Under the pieces are notes generated by a model. That model made no database searches. It saw only the letters and a program-made list of their open reading frames with translations, and was not told the origin of the DNA. 64,000 bases of DNA from Lineus longissimus (Eukaryota > Nemertea > Pilidiophora > Heteronemertea > Lineidae): the NCBI RefSeq assembly GCF_910592395.1, contig NC_088322.1, positions 16,115,431 to 16,179,430 of the forward strand. Direction: 5' to 3'. The position numbers and the translations under genes were made by a program. Below, one piece after another: positions 12,601 through 25,334 of the stretch (positions are counted from its first letter, which is position 1; each line of letters begins with the position of its first letter).

Positions 12601-14770
12601 AACGCTGGATCAAGATGGAAAAATCTGCAAATTATCTTTCAAGTGAAGTTCGAAAATTATATGAAAAAAGTATGTTACCTTGTTTTACTCGTAGGCTTAG
12701 TGATATCAAGCGTTACCTCTCCATGACAATAAACAGTTGTAGCCATCTTGAACACAGGGGATGACCAATATTAGGAGTGATCTGATTGGGTGTTAAGCAT
12801 GATGGTTATGGTACGCATTGTCTGATTGGTGGATTCGAGCAACACTAACAGAAAGGGAACGTGTATGGAAAAGGTGTTGACGAATGTGTTTTCGCTTGTC
12901 AATTATGTGAACCAGTCCTGACCTTAACAGTTAAATACATAACATTGTTAAAAACAAGATTGATCATTGCTACAGCTTTGGGAAAGAGAAAAACGCCTTT
13001 GACTTCCTCACTAACAAGATGTCTGATATGTATGAGAACTGCTTACGGAAGGCGCCACAAAGTTGAGATAATGACCGAAATGACCTCTAGATGCTTGTCA
13101 TGAAACACGCATGAACCCAAACTGGTCATAGCATCTCCCGCCCACACATCAAGAAAGCCTTCTTGGGTGGGATGGACGTGTTCATTTGCTGATCGACATT
13201 TAGGACTTCCTTTCGAAAGTGGAGCGCTGTGTAAGGTGCAGGTGTCATGTGCTAACATTAACACTTCCACTGGGTCAACGCCAGCGGTCAATGCCCGTAA
13301 GCAAATGGCATGGGGAATGATAAAATGTGGAATGAATGGAAATCATCGGGTGGTGTCTGCGTCTTCTGACTATGACAGATCTAACAAACAAACATCGCAA
13401 CTCGCGAAATCACCATTTACGGCTTTCCTTGACCAAAATTGACTTTGAAGTCTTTTTCCTCTCATCTGATCAATTGAGTTCTGAAGACTGCTCCGGCGAA
13501 GCAGGATTGGTGGCGTCCAATTGACCCATACGAAATTCAATTAAGAATGTCTATTTGTTTTACCAGCAACTGCTTCTTGTGAAAGGTAATGATTGAATTA
13601 CATTTAATGTTGGAAAATACTTGACACAATAAAAATGAGGAATGATTTTCTTCCAGCCCGAGTGCGAGAGTCTAAAAGACCAAGAAGGGCCTTTCCCAGT
13701 GGATCGCGCGGACCCCGTGGTGTGGCAGCAGTTAGCTGAAGTCATGACTCCATCCATTGTCAGAGTGGTCGAATTCGCCAAGCAGGTACCGGGATTTACT
13801 GGGGTAAGTATTCAAATGACTCGAGGTGTGCTGCCATTGGCTAATCCATTGTTGGAGCGCAGTGAGCAAGCCGGGGAAGCAGAATTTGCCATTATTGATA
13901 GGACAATCTACCAAAATCAACATCAAATTTTGCTATGTAAAGTGGGAAAACTTTTGCTCGTTTAACTCAACAATGCTTTCTTTTTCCAGCTGAATGTTGA
14001 CGATCAGATCCTTCTGCTGAAGTCCTGTTGTATGGAGATAATGTGTCTGAGGGCGGCATGCCGGTATGACCCAGAGCAACAGGGCCTCACGCTGCACAAC
14101 GGCATGATGGTTAGCAAGCAGGACCTGGCCAACAGCGGTAATGGGAGCTTAGGGTTGTTGATTGAGCCGATCTTCGACTTTGCCGTGGGCCTAGCCAAGT
14201 TAAAACTGGACAAAACGGAGATAGCGCTCTTGGCTGCGGTTCTTCTCATCCAGTCGGGTAAGTGACACAACCATAGTTAATGGCGCCTGAGCCTACTACC
14301 CCCCCTTATTCCTCCGCGTAGGAGCGAATTAAAAGCTTTGTCCTACGAAAATGCTCGAGATTTTCTTGAAAAATGCCCAATTATCAAATGAACATTTTGC
14401 AAACTGACGGGACAGCGGTACTAGTTTTCAAACGTCACAATGTATGAAGAGTTATACCAGTACTGTTAACGCAGGCCGAGGCCTTAGTATGTTGTTAGCT
14501 TGAACTTAACTCTATTTTTCAGATCGTTCGGGTCTAAAAGAGCCAGAAGCAGTTGAGAAGCTGCAGGATGCAGTCTTAGGTGCTTTCAAACGATACATAG
14601 CTGAGGAGCGGCCGAGCCAACCTGTCCACTGGGCGAAAATACTTATGAAAGTGACGGACTTGCGCACGATCAGTACCCGGCATGCTGAGCGGGTGCTGTG
14701 TATTAAACTAGACTGTCCCGGTGAAATCCCCCCAATGTTCTTGGAAATGTTCAACGAGGGGAACAGCTAA
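9692..14770 (+). CDS. THR: Thyroid hormone receptor (NR1A), 3' six exons
   Basis: Ligand-regulated nuclear receptor that binds DNA in the nucleus, usually with RXR. Exons: 9692-9807, 10163-10304, 11206-11393, 13657-13803, 13990-14257, 14523-14770 (stop 14768-14770), all with AG/GT borders and compatible phases; about 368 aa here. Exon 1 carries YIPSYMD and the first zinc finger [15 protein letters not shown] with P-box CEGCK. Exon 2 begins [10 protein letters not shown] and holds the second finger (CVIDK..RNQCQQC). Exon 3 has the TR-specific A-box MATDLVLNE and basic [12 protein letters not shown]. Exons 4-6 form the ligand-binding domain: [41 protein letters not shown], and a terminal AF-2 helix PPMFLEMF with its glutamate. 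Arginines and a histidine at positions that contact hormone in vertebrate TRs are present (LRAACR; RHAER), but the TR-alpha Ser277 region is changed (LHNGMM), and the hinge/helix 1-2 region is shorter than in vertebrates, lacking HWKQRRKFLP. The A/B domain exon(s) upstream of 9692 were not found. Confidence 0.95.
12289..12550. promoter_or_regulatory. Two YY1-like inverted motif pairs in receptor intron 3
   Basis: CAAGATGGCGGC at 12289-12300 faces GCCATCTTG at 12308-12316. A second CAAGATGGCGGC starts at 12523 and faces GCCATATTTG ending at 12550. A further CCATCTTG lies near 12742. AAGATGGCGGC is the YY1/TISU core. This may be an intronic regulatory cluster or simply parts of a dispersed repeat. 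Confidence 0.35.
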
Positions 14771-17700
14771 GCTGAACAAGTCCGCGGCCGACTACTGTTT
14801 TATTTCATTGTGCCACCTGACTTGGTGTATGTTTTGATGGCTCGCCACGGACAACATTGGCAACCATGGTGACACATCCTGGATGTCGTCTGTTCAGCCA
14901 TGTTATTTACAAAACGGGCATTGTTGAAAGATGTCAGTTATATCAACGAAGTATGGCCAGATGGTAGAAAGGTAACAAATTGACATATTATACGATGTTG
15001 TTATTGGTGTCGAAGATGTCATTGATTTTGTGCCAGGATATCAGAGATTCATATAGCCAATGTATCAATATGTTGAGACCAGTATCGTTAATATCAATTG
15101 TTAAGACCAGTGTTCCCGGATATCTTTATCCATTACATTCACTGCTATCAATATCATGTATAACAATTTGGCGAAGCCAAGAAAGCACCTTCACAAATCC
15201 ACCCATTAAATGGGACTTCGGGCACCTTATGAAGGAGATAATCTTCAAATGTTGTCGCCGTTTTTGTAAGGATTGGTTGATAACCGATGTGGGGCATAAG
15301 CACCCAAGTGTTCCTATCAGCCGCGCCCCTGCACTCGGGGCCTCGGCTCGGAGTGTGGGAAGAAACCGCTCTTCACTTCCGGTGCTCGACTTGTGAAACC
15401 CATTGGGCTCCATCACAGAAAATGCAGGCGTTTCCTGGAGAATACATGGAGGGATGTGCTGGTCTGCCCAGTGATTGGCTGGTCCGTTGATGACGTCATT
15501 AGTAACGTCATATTTTGCTTGTGATGTTAGTATGGATAATGTAGAATGAAATACCTGTGCAATAGAGAAATAATCACCGTGGCATTCGAAGAAGATATAA
15601 AAAGTCTATATGTACATAAGAGGAGAATTTTTCTGAAGCGCATCGCTTTTTGTGTGCCATAATAGCAACCGCCTGCTAAGTTAAGCCCCAGATTTTCACC
15701 CACTTTTAATAGCATCATTTTGGCTCTTTGTAGCTTGGTACCATGTAATGGTTAGTCACAGGGAATGAAGGGTTTGCCTTCATCTCTTGTTTATACCCCT
15801 CGTGCGAGGTTTCTTACCAGTAGCCATTTCACAGTCGGTTGTCACGCAGTGTGCTAAATTAGAACGTTACGCTATCATCGCAACCTGTTTATTTTTATGT
15901 ACAGTTCAAACATGTGCTGAATTATCCATAAAATGTAATATATTCTGTCATTATGCGACTGTGCTATGACGTCACTACTACGTCACGGTTCTTCATTGTT
16001 TGCAACGTAGGACGCTGCTTCTGGTATCATTTTGTGTTGTTTGTTTATAGTTGTATGTGCTCATTCGGGGGAGGTGTTTTGGTTGTAGAATGTTAAGTAA
16101 AAGATGAACGATAGATGAGATAAAGAAAGCGAATGTACAGATAGAAGTTAACATTTGGTGCAAGTGAGACCTTTGGTGATCTGGAGCACAGTCCCAACAA
16201 TAGGTATATGGAAGATGTGACGAAATGTTCATTTTAGCTATTGCTGTCATAACGAGGCTGCTCTGGCGTCATCACCTAGCGACATCATCTTATATTTTGA
16301 TGTAATACCTATCGTGATTTCCCACCCAAGGTCTGACTTGTTGACTGAATGAAAGAGAGAATTAGAATGAAGTGTTAGAAGGACATGCTACCTTTAAATG
16401 AAACGAGATGTGACTGAGTGTTGTGAACTGCACATTCTTAAAACCTGAGGGTACAGTTCTGTGCATCAAGACGTTTTGCATTGTGCGATTTCTGTGTCTC
16501 AAGGACGCCATCTCAAACAAGTCCAGGGGCGAATTGGGGGAAAGGAGGACTGACTTTGATTAGTTTATTTCGTAGATTTCCAAATTTGGTTCTTACGAAT
16601 GATTTTGTTAAGTGTATCCAATGCGTGTATAAAAGTAGATGAAACTAGGTCGTCTTGAATAGTCATTTTGAATAGTACCGGTAATGAATAAACGAAGTGA
16701 AAGGTTCCGAATGCGAGTTGTAAAAACAATGCTTGAACGGCGTTTTCTATTCTTCCCGAGGACACCAGTTTGACTGTCATCAGAGATATACACCAGCCTA
16801 TGTATCAACCAAGCGAGCACTTCACAAAGGGCCATCATGATATTCGAGTGTTTTATTTCCTAATCAAAGTTTTCATCAAGCTTCCCAGAGCATTGTTAGA
16901 AAAATGAACCAATCAGAACGCGTTTTTGTGACAACAGGTCCAATTGACTTCCAATTGACTGACAATCGGTAGCGCTCAACTCTGCTGTTGCGAGTCTGTG
17001 ATTGTGAATGAACCAATCACATTGCGTCATTATGGTGGAAAGAACAACTTGCTGTTGATCATGGTTAAGTTGTCACGGATGGTAATCCGTCTTATTGTTT
17101 GAGCCTATACATGTATATTGGCTTTGCGTTGGTCTTGTTGATGTATATCTGATTGGTAACCTTGGGATAGGACGGCATCACCTTCATTATCCATTAACCA
17201 TTCTACATTGAAGTCGTACGCAAACAAATGTACAAAGGAAATCTTATTGAACATTTCATATATATATTGTAATTATAGAATTATTGTATTATACTCCTAT
17301 AAGGACTCCACTTGTAAGAATTATGTTCATTGTGTAATATATAAATTGATTTTGGAAAGAAAACTTGTGTGATAACACTACAAATGGCGAGTCAAACTCT
17401 GTGGTAGCCATGTTTATGTCATGTGACATGTGCAATAGTCACATGACCTGTGATCGCTGGTTTTGGTCTCGTGGTCAAAGATGGTGTCGTCTGAAATCCT
17501 AATTAGGAGATGCTGAAGAAAATACCGACTCCACTTATGACCATGTCGATCACGCTTACTTATATAACCTACTAATAGTCCGTCATTACAATGTATGTAC
17601 ACACTTAGACTCGTTTTGACGTTGGGAATGACATGTTTTTCTAGCATACCGAGATTTCAAAAAGGTTTTTTGATGGGATAGGGGAAATTCTTTGGGAGAG

Positions 17701-19424
17701 TTTCACATTTTGTGCCATTCGAAACAGTTTAGAAGGAATGTGGTGTGTTTTAGAATATGTCATTGTCTCATCGCCGAGAGTCAAATGTGTACTGAGAATG
17801 GATTCATTGGGCATTAAAGTTTCTCAACGTCTATATCTATCTGGTCCCCAAGGGCAAGTCTTCATACTATCGTGTGCTAATATGGTTCGTGTGAATTGGA
17901 CTTGGGGATGAGGTTAGCCTTGAGTGTTTTGGGTCACCCTGTATTGGCCAGTCTTACTATAATCTATATCTGAGTGCCATTAGATAAAGACCTCACTCTT
18001 TTCGGTCTAATAAATTAGCATTTGAAATGCATGGTCCAATGTGCTTGGGTTCTTGGTTCCACTCGTTTCTCTGTTAGGGTTGGGTGGGGGCAAATGATAA
18101 TATAAAACGAGATGGTGTTTGAAAATCTGTATACTTCTTAAGTGTCAAATCTGGCGTAAACGAAATGCCCTTCAATTATTTTGCATGCAGAAGTACAGTA
18201 CTATTTGTAGTGGTTTTTTGACGTTGGTATTTTAAGTCGGTTTTGTCTAAAGGTAGAATAGGTGGATATGCTTTTAGGAATATTACATTTTAGGGGATGC
18301 GATGTGACTTTAAATTACCAAACAGCTGCAAGAAGAGGCCCAAATGTCTACACCATGCCTCAAAGAGGGAGTTTGGGGAAATACATTATTTACCATTTTG
18401 AAACTGTTCCGTTCTGATAACGTTTAAATTAAAATATTCTTTGAGAATACCCTGACAAAGATTTGTTTTTACATATTACTTGAAGCTCTTAAAGAGTGAT
18501 GTCGGTTATGTACATGTACCTCACACGGGCTGTATTATTTACGGGGAAGAATCATCGAACATTATCATCGGTGGAAAGTAGCTTTTACATTTTCTTCTGG
18601 TTCCTCAGTCGCATCGCTCCCCCTATCGGCAGTTGCTTTCTTCAGAAATGTAAGAGAATTGTTGTGGGTCTTCGTACTTGTAATGTGTACAACACAACAT
18701 AGTGGCCATATTATGTAGTTTAGGTTTTGCATATTATATCCAGTGTAAGATAAGTGAAGTTACAAACTACCGCCATCTTCGTCTTCCTTCTTTTGCACTT
18801 GACTCGCCATTGATTTTGACCTCGCCATTGACCTTGACCTTGACGTTAAAGAGGATAGGATCTTCCGGAGAATGGCGATCAGCCATTCTTCTATTCTCGA
18901 GGTGGCTTGAAGGATATTCTCTGCCTACATGCTCTCTTGTTTACATGTGCTGTTCGCATTGGTTGAGGTAGAGGTTGAGGTTGAGAAGGGTTCTGATGCC
19001 GTACATGGAGTGCCTCTGGTGCCCGGAGTTCCCTGAGCTTGTTCAAGTTGGCCAATTGAAAAGCTTGGGCTGGTCTTCAAGAGAACAGTGTTTTATATGA
19101 GCTCCTGCTCCGGCCTCTTTTGATAAGATAATGGAGTTCGCCGACAGTGAAAACCAGGAAAATAACAATGTAATAATAAAGTTTTTTATTTATTCAAAAT
19201 TTGGCCCGTCGAGTGTATGCAAAACAATGCATTACATACGCAGTGTACGCAGGCCTTAAAATGTGTCAAAGGGGCCGAGTGCTTAAGGATCCATCCCTTG
19301 GATGGTATGTATGAAAAACTACCGTGGCTCAAGTCAGTGGACCGGCCTCGTTCCTCAACCTAGAGGAAGAACGACAATGATAACGGACTGCATGAGTCTA
19401 AACCACCCATGATCTATTCATTAT
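14771..19424. other. Receptor 3'UTR/intergenic, convergent with the coiled-coil gene
   Basis: No coding exon seen. The receptor 3'UTR starts here; candidate + strand AATAAA signals are near 16686, 18008 and at 19175-19180. The last lies within 5 bases of the opposite-strand signal of the next gene. A pair of overlapping TGACCTTGA motifs (18829-18843, ERR/NR5A-type extended half-sites on the - strand) is the only other motif of note. Confidence 0.5.
19185..19194 (-). terminator. Overlapping poly(A) signals for the coiled-coil gene
   Basis: On the - strand this reads AATAAATAAA, two overlapping canonical signals. It is the first AATAAA after the stop codon at 19425-19427, giving a 3'UTR of about 240 bases. 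Confidence 0.7.
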
Positions 19425-22400
19425 CTACTCCGTCTTCTCGTCGAAAGAAACCTTCTTGTCTTTCAAATGGTCCTCGTCCAATCCACCATCAGAGTTACTC
19501 AGATGCAAGCTAACATCCCCTTCAAGTAAACCATTCGGCTCAGCCCAAATATCCTCATTCGGAACGGACCTCCTTGGCGTAGCGTTCCGGTTCCGGACGC
19601 CATGTTTCCTTTGCAGCTCCTCTTTGAGCTTCAGTTCCTGTAGCTTGGTGTTCTGATCCTGTCTCCGGAGGCCGCACAGCTTCATGTTCTCTCGAATGAC
19701 TCTGTCAATCTGCTCCTTCAGGACGAGATTGTCCTTCTTTAGGTCGTCATAGTGCTCGCCTTTGTAGCTGGAAAGGAGACAGAGTTGAGCTGAGCTGAGA
19801 GAGAGAATGTGATATCACGTAGAGACGTACTACTAAAGACAATAGCACAACCTGACTAGAGCAGACAGCCCTCTAGGTCCCGACGCTCTCACTTACTGAC
19901 GTCGCATGTGCCTACAGATGTAGCAAATACATAGGCAGACAGGGTGGAAGGATGGATTACCGCGAGGATGACCCACAAAGACTAGACGTATGAGGTTGGG
20001 ACAAAAACCAAACCAAACAAAAGGCCATCGACTTCTCACGGACAGAGACGCAGAACATGGATGAAACACTGCTGTACGCTACCTACCCTTGTAGCTCCTT
20101 GATCAGATTGTAGTTGTCCGTCTGTGCCTTCTTCAGTTGGTTCCTCACGATCTCCAGCTCCCTGTCCTTCTCATGCAGCAGCACATTCAGCCGCTGGAGT
20201 TGTTGTCCCGGCGAGGAGTAACTCGTGGACTCCTCCGAGTTTAGGGGTTTGTCCCACTTGAAACTGGCGCCCCTGCAATGAGATTAGTTAAATGACCATC
20301 AGGCAATGGCGAGAGCGCATTGTCCTTTCGTTCATCCGCTGAAGGACACCTCTCTCCGAAAGACACCAAGGTCGTACAGTCGCATATACTAGTAAATCCG
20401 CTGCACTGTATGTGTAGGCTGAGCGGAGCTATGGACTGTCGCCACATTGCGTTCTGCACTCACTTGGCTCAAGACTCATTCGCGCACTCACCTGTCCTGT
20501 TTGGGGAAGTTAGGTGTCTTCCAGTTCGCCCTCCTGTCGCTGGGCTCCCTGCCTTTGCTGGAGAATGGCCGCCTGATGATGGGCACCTCCTCGAAAGGCT
20601 GCTCGGAGATGCTGACTACATCCGGCTCTTTCTCCATGTCGAGGTTTACATGGATGTTCTGGAAGAATATAGAAGACAGCTAGAGAGACCATGAGTTTTT
20701 AAGAGGAGAAACAGTGGAAAACGTATCAATCTATCTCACAGCGTTCTCCAACAATGATGGGAAACACTAACGGAGACGCTATACCCGACTGAACCGTCCC
20801 CTGAATCTCCGTACGATAACTGACGTAGCTGTATAATACATGTATGTACCTACCGATTTGTTGACCTTGAGGTCCTTCTGTCGACCATCAAAGTCTTGTT
20901 GGATCTTACTCTGCCGGCGTTTGCTCACCTGAAAGTCAGTGCAAAATGGGTTAGGATTTATGTACAGCACGTATGGTTCCCATTGGTTTGTCAACTCAGG
21001 TGACAACAACTGTCCGTGTTGTCAACGTGTGAGACAGTAGCTTTGTCTTGGAGCAGTACAGCGGAAAAGAAGGCAGTCGTGACAGGGTCTCATCTTACCA
21101 TTCCGTAGCAACATGCCAGAGACATGCTCCATTCAAATCCATGACATCATTGGAGACGAAGTCGTATTGTTCCAAGCGATCACATTAAACTGCCACACCA
21201 CCAGGCAATACGAATGAAGAGATGTGGAGGTTCTTTCTCATTGGAGAGAAGTCCTCTCTCGTCACATGAAACGGAGCGAGAACTCAGCACCGGGTATGTG
21301 TGGGTTGAATAAACCTGACCAAAGCATTCGTCGCGGATTTGTTGACCAAAGCTACCAAATGCATGGGTAGGTGCATGGGTAGCCTCATGTTAATCGTCTT
21401 AATGCAAAGCTGGCTTTCCTTTCATTGAAGTAGACTTGGCCAATCCTCTTGTTCAATGTGACTACAAGTTCGACCAATTAGCATAAACGAGGTCCTATTC
21501 TCGATGCAATACACGTCCCTAAAGAAGATGAAAGACACTTCCTACTGTGATGACAATTCGTTAGATGGAGGACGTAAGTCATAGTCACAAACTCCAATAA
21601 CTAAGCGCGTTGTTATTGAAACACAATGATTTAGTTGCGCGTCATGACACCAAGTGCAAATGAATACTGTAAGTGTTTCCTTGAGCCGTCCATCTCAAAT
21701 AATCTCAATGATGGCGTTGGTTCATGCACGCCGCCAGGGTTACCGATTCCATCCCAGACCAGGCTTAAGACGGCTCAGTGAAACTCTCATAGTAGGTATA
21801 TAGGGATAGGTGATGATATGACTGGCTATTGTCGTCAACGGAAATCGCGTGCATGATGAATCCGAGTGAAATCGGACTATTTGACTCCGACGTCACCAAA
21901 TTGTCAGAAAGGTGGCGGAGGATGACAGACGTACAGATGTGAAACAAGGTGTGGATGATACGGAATGATGTGCACACGAGCAACACAGCAATCTCCAGCC
22001 TTCTACCTTGGTCGCCTCTGGCCTCTCTTTGATGTCCCCTGACCATCCCTTGTCCTTCTCAAAGGTCACCTTATGCAGGTTCACCTTCGGAATCTTACTG
22101 AACTGAAGAAAGACATGAAGACGGGACATCTTATTTCCCAGTTAAAGGAGGAGTGGGATAAGTCGTACACCCATGAGTGACACTGGGTGGCGCTTCACCG
22201 AGTGCTATGCGAGGGTGAAATGATAAGCAGAACAACCAGTCTGCCATGCCTCGGAAAAATACTGATGTGACATCATCACAGGAACAATAACTGGGGGGAC
22301 TTCCTTTAACCTCAGTTTTCTCACCGTAGTCAGAGCCATGATCTTGGTGACAGTGCCCTGCCAGCCTCGCGTTGCGTTGTCGAAACGGATCCGGTCCCAG

Positions 22401-22770
22401 CCTTTCTTTCCGGCAGATTCCTGAAAGTATACGCAACCATGATAAATAAAGAGGTTTCGGACGTGTACGTTCATGGTTTCGGACAGAGACAGAAAGGAAG
22501 TTTCGTGAAGATAAATACGCCGGTCTTCTCTTGAAGTGTTACTTCTAAACGGACGGAGGTTGCCACCACTTCCCGAGAGATTGGGACCATTGTGTTGCCA
22601 TTTCGGTGACAGAATTAAAGATTACTCACTGGCTTTATGGCAGCTTTAATGATACTGTTCTTGGTCTCGAATTCTGACTTCAAAGTTGACGCCCTCTTGA
22701 TGAGTCTCGGTCTGTCGTCGGTCACGTGGACACTTTTAACGGCGCGTTCCCACGACACGCGGGCCGCCAT
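19425..22770 (-). CDS. Unrecognised coiled-coil protein, 367 aa, seven exons
   Basis: I do not recognise this family. Coding exons, 5' to 3': 22630-22770, 22325-22420, 22007-22102, 20854-20928, 20492-20658, 20087-20272, 19425-19767. All borders are AG/GT, phases agree, and the sum is 1104 nt including the stop. The start MAARVSWERAVK lies in a TISU-type element. The N-terminal half is basic, non-repetitive and tryptophan-marked (KKGWDRIRF, RGWQGTV, KGWSGDIKE, NWKTPNFP, SFKWDKPL). The C-terminal half is a coiled coil from about residue 213 to 310 (LQRLNVLLHEKDRELEIVRN, LKKAQTDNYNLIKELQ, LVLKEQIDRVIREN), followed by an acidic tail ending VSFDEKTE. There is no signal peptide, membrane segment or enzyme motif. 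A short basic N-region plus a coiled coil would fit a cytoskeletal, ciliary or centrosomal protein, but that is only a guess. Confidence 0.85.
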
Positions 22771-22774
22771 CTTG
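22763..22774 (-). promoter_or_regulatory. TISU/YY1 element at the start codon
   Basis: On the - strand the sequence is CAAGATGGCGGC with the ATG at 22768-22770. It fits the TISU consensus SAASATGGCGGC, which combines a YY1 site with a start codon that works with very short 5'UTRs. If functional, transcription starts only a few to about 30 bases upstream (roughly 22775-22800). Confidence 0.6.
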
Positions 22775-25064
22775 GAACAACGTCGTCCGCTGAAATGAAA
22801 ATGGGGGAGGGTTAATCAGTAATAAATACCTGATTTAATGAATAAGTGGATCAGTCCTTGGGAAGGATCTGAAGACACAGTCACAACCACTCCCTCACAT
22901 CATCTTGTTAAATGGACAACTTCGTCCATACGATTCTTGCGGTAATCGACGGCACATCTTCTGTAAGGTACTTATACACCACCCCCTTTAAATAGCCATG
23001 ATTAGCATAGCATATATATCTTTCGATTGTGACGTTTTGATTGCTATTTCATACAGGAAGTCGTACCAGTCCCTTCAATAAGATGGAGAAGTGCATATTG
23101 GAGTAAACTCACCGCCATCATGATTGTCTTGTCTCTCACTGCCAATGACAGATTTCCTGCCACTTTTTGAACATTCGAATACAATAACAACAGAAATCTC
23201 AGATAGGTTTATAGGCCCAAATAGAAAACGGTCGACTGATTGTGCATAGGCAAGCAGAATTAGTATGGGGGCCTAAGCTCCAAGTTGATTTTCATTTTTC
23301 ACAGTTAATGTAATCCAATTGGTATAACACCTTTTATTGAGTATTCGGCCATACAATTCACCTTGCGTAATAATGCTCTTATGTTAGTGCAATGGACATT
23401 GCACATACTATTACGGATTTAAAGATTTCAGCAATGACTGTCCGTCACTCCCAAATGCCATCCCGTCCCAAGGTGGTTACGGCGTTGTCATGTCCGACGA
23501 CGACCAACGACAATGAATAGTCACTGTGAAAAGGTCAAACGCCGTAGAGGCTGTCGAGGACACTACGTGGTGGTCATGCACATGAAGGCTGAGTCGGCTC
23601 CGGATCGAGTTTGCAGCAGACTCTGCCGGGAGTCACTTAACTAAGTCAAATATACGTCACTGTCACTGAACTAATTCAAATATAATTTTTTGATTAATTG
23701 AGAAACAGATATCGTCTTAGTGGTTGTGAAACTACATAGTTGATGGTATTAGCTTTCTGTCCAACATCTTAGACAATCCATTTTTCATACTAATAATTTT
23801 TTTAAAAACGTGTCGTCCTCACTACCACCAAACGATAGGCCTATAACTGACTTACCTCCTCTCAAGCTACGAGTTGAATTTGTTCAGGAAACTTAGTCCT
23901 CCTAAAGGACAGTTGAGAGAAAGTTTCCTCACTCCATCTGCCCTGGGGACAGAATCACATCAACCTCGTTATCCGTCTACTTGATGGGTCCATAGTCGTC
24001 CTCAACACTCCAAACCTAACAACACTCTGTGGTCTTTTCATTCTGTAATGAACTTCCACAAATTCGAAATTCTTATTTCAATTTTGTCTGTTCAACAGAT
24101 TAATATGTAGGGCCTTGTGAATACAAGCACGCACATTTATTTTCAACATCTCCATTGTGTCGTACAGGTTGTCAATAAACTTTAAAATCTTAATTCTTGA
24201 GGCAATTAAATCTCTAAAGAAAACATCCTAATCAGGCCTTTCAAGCAAAGAGTAAACACAGGCCAAAGGACAGTAATTGTTTGGTGGAAAGCTTGCTTTG
24301 GCTTGATGCCGTGCAGCCTTGGCATATTTCAGACTCTAGTTCCAGACATACATACTCTTGGTGTAACATGGGGATTGTGCCCGTCCCATCTGACTCTGAC
24401 TTTGTCCGGTTAATTTTGTGTTGGTTGGCGACAACTCACTCAGCTGGCACAACTATTTTCGTTGGTGGTTTTTCGTGGAGGAGAGAAGCGAGTGGAGGTG
24501 CCTTGTTCATCGACTGGGAATAAGTCAATGGCCTTGTCCTCATCACAGACACTTGAGGAACTGTCAAGGAAGCCAAACTAGAACACATAAATAGAAGACC
24601 TGCAGGCCACCATGAATCAGTGAAGTAAATTGCAGCAAAGCCAGGAAGACATTGACCAGACACGATGGTGTAACATGCCTCCATTTTTTATGTCCTTGAC
24701 ATCAGGTCACGCAAGAGAAAGAGGGAGTCGCAATCATTGAGGACACAGTCACAACCATTGAGGACACAGTAACAACCATTGAGGACACAGTCTCTCTCAA
24801 CCATTGTGGACTCAGCACACCATATTGATTGGTTTGTCCATTTTTGACATTGGTTTGTCCTTCTGTCCTTCCTACTTATTCACCACCTCAAGCAGGACCA
24901 ATGCACTTCAATATTTTCATAATGTCTTCACTGGGAGCTTTAGTGGCCTTGTCGCACATTTATTCACTCTCTTGCTCGGTCTGTGGAATTGTTGTAGAGT
25001 AATTGTAAAACCTTTCTTTTAGTAGCACTGTAATGTGTGCGGGGTCCAAGGAATTGGGTTCAGA
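22771..25064. other. Intergenic; no gene seen
   Basis: Upstream side of the coiled-coil gene. I see no coding exon. A 21-bp tandem repeat lies at 24730-24805 (listed separately). Confidence 0.5.
24730..24805. repeat. 21-bp tandem repeat, 3 copies
   Basis: CATTGAGGACACAGT recurs at 24735, 24756 and 24777, a 21-bp period, with a degenerate copy after. Confidence 0.85.
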
Positions 25065-25250
25065 GAGGCGGGAAATCGTGGAAAATTACCTCGGACTACT
25101 TATAATTCTCCCCGGCGTAATCGATTACGTCAGCGTTGATGCGGCTCCTCATTGGATGGAGACGCATGAACGTTGCCCCTGATTGGTGCAGACAAAGCTG
25201 CGCGTCGATATAAAGCAGCGTGTTCGCACGCTCTGGGCGTCTTTCAGCCA
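25065..25250 (+). promoter_or_regulatory. Orphan TATA/CCAAT/E2F-type promoter
   Basis: Within about 180 bases there is an E2F-like GGCGGGAAA, a CRE-like ATTACGTCAG, two inverted CCAAT boxes (CATTGGATG, GATTGGTGC) and a TATA box TATAAA at 25209-25214, followed about 36 bases later by an ATG at 25250. The CG-rich composition differs from the AT-rich flanks. The combination resembles cell-cycle (histone-type) promoters. The ATG opens only a 14-codon frame (25250-25294), with AATAAA at 25329-25334, so no normal protein gene follows. It could be a promoter of a small RNA, a first exon of a gene I cannot see, or the remnant of a lost gene. Confidence 0.45.
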
Positions 25251-25334
25251 TGTCCTCGAATCGTCATTCCGACGGACTACCTTATCAACTATGACTTTGG
25301 CGTAGTAAATCTTGTGAAACAGTTTTAGAATAAA

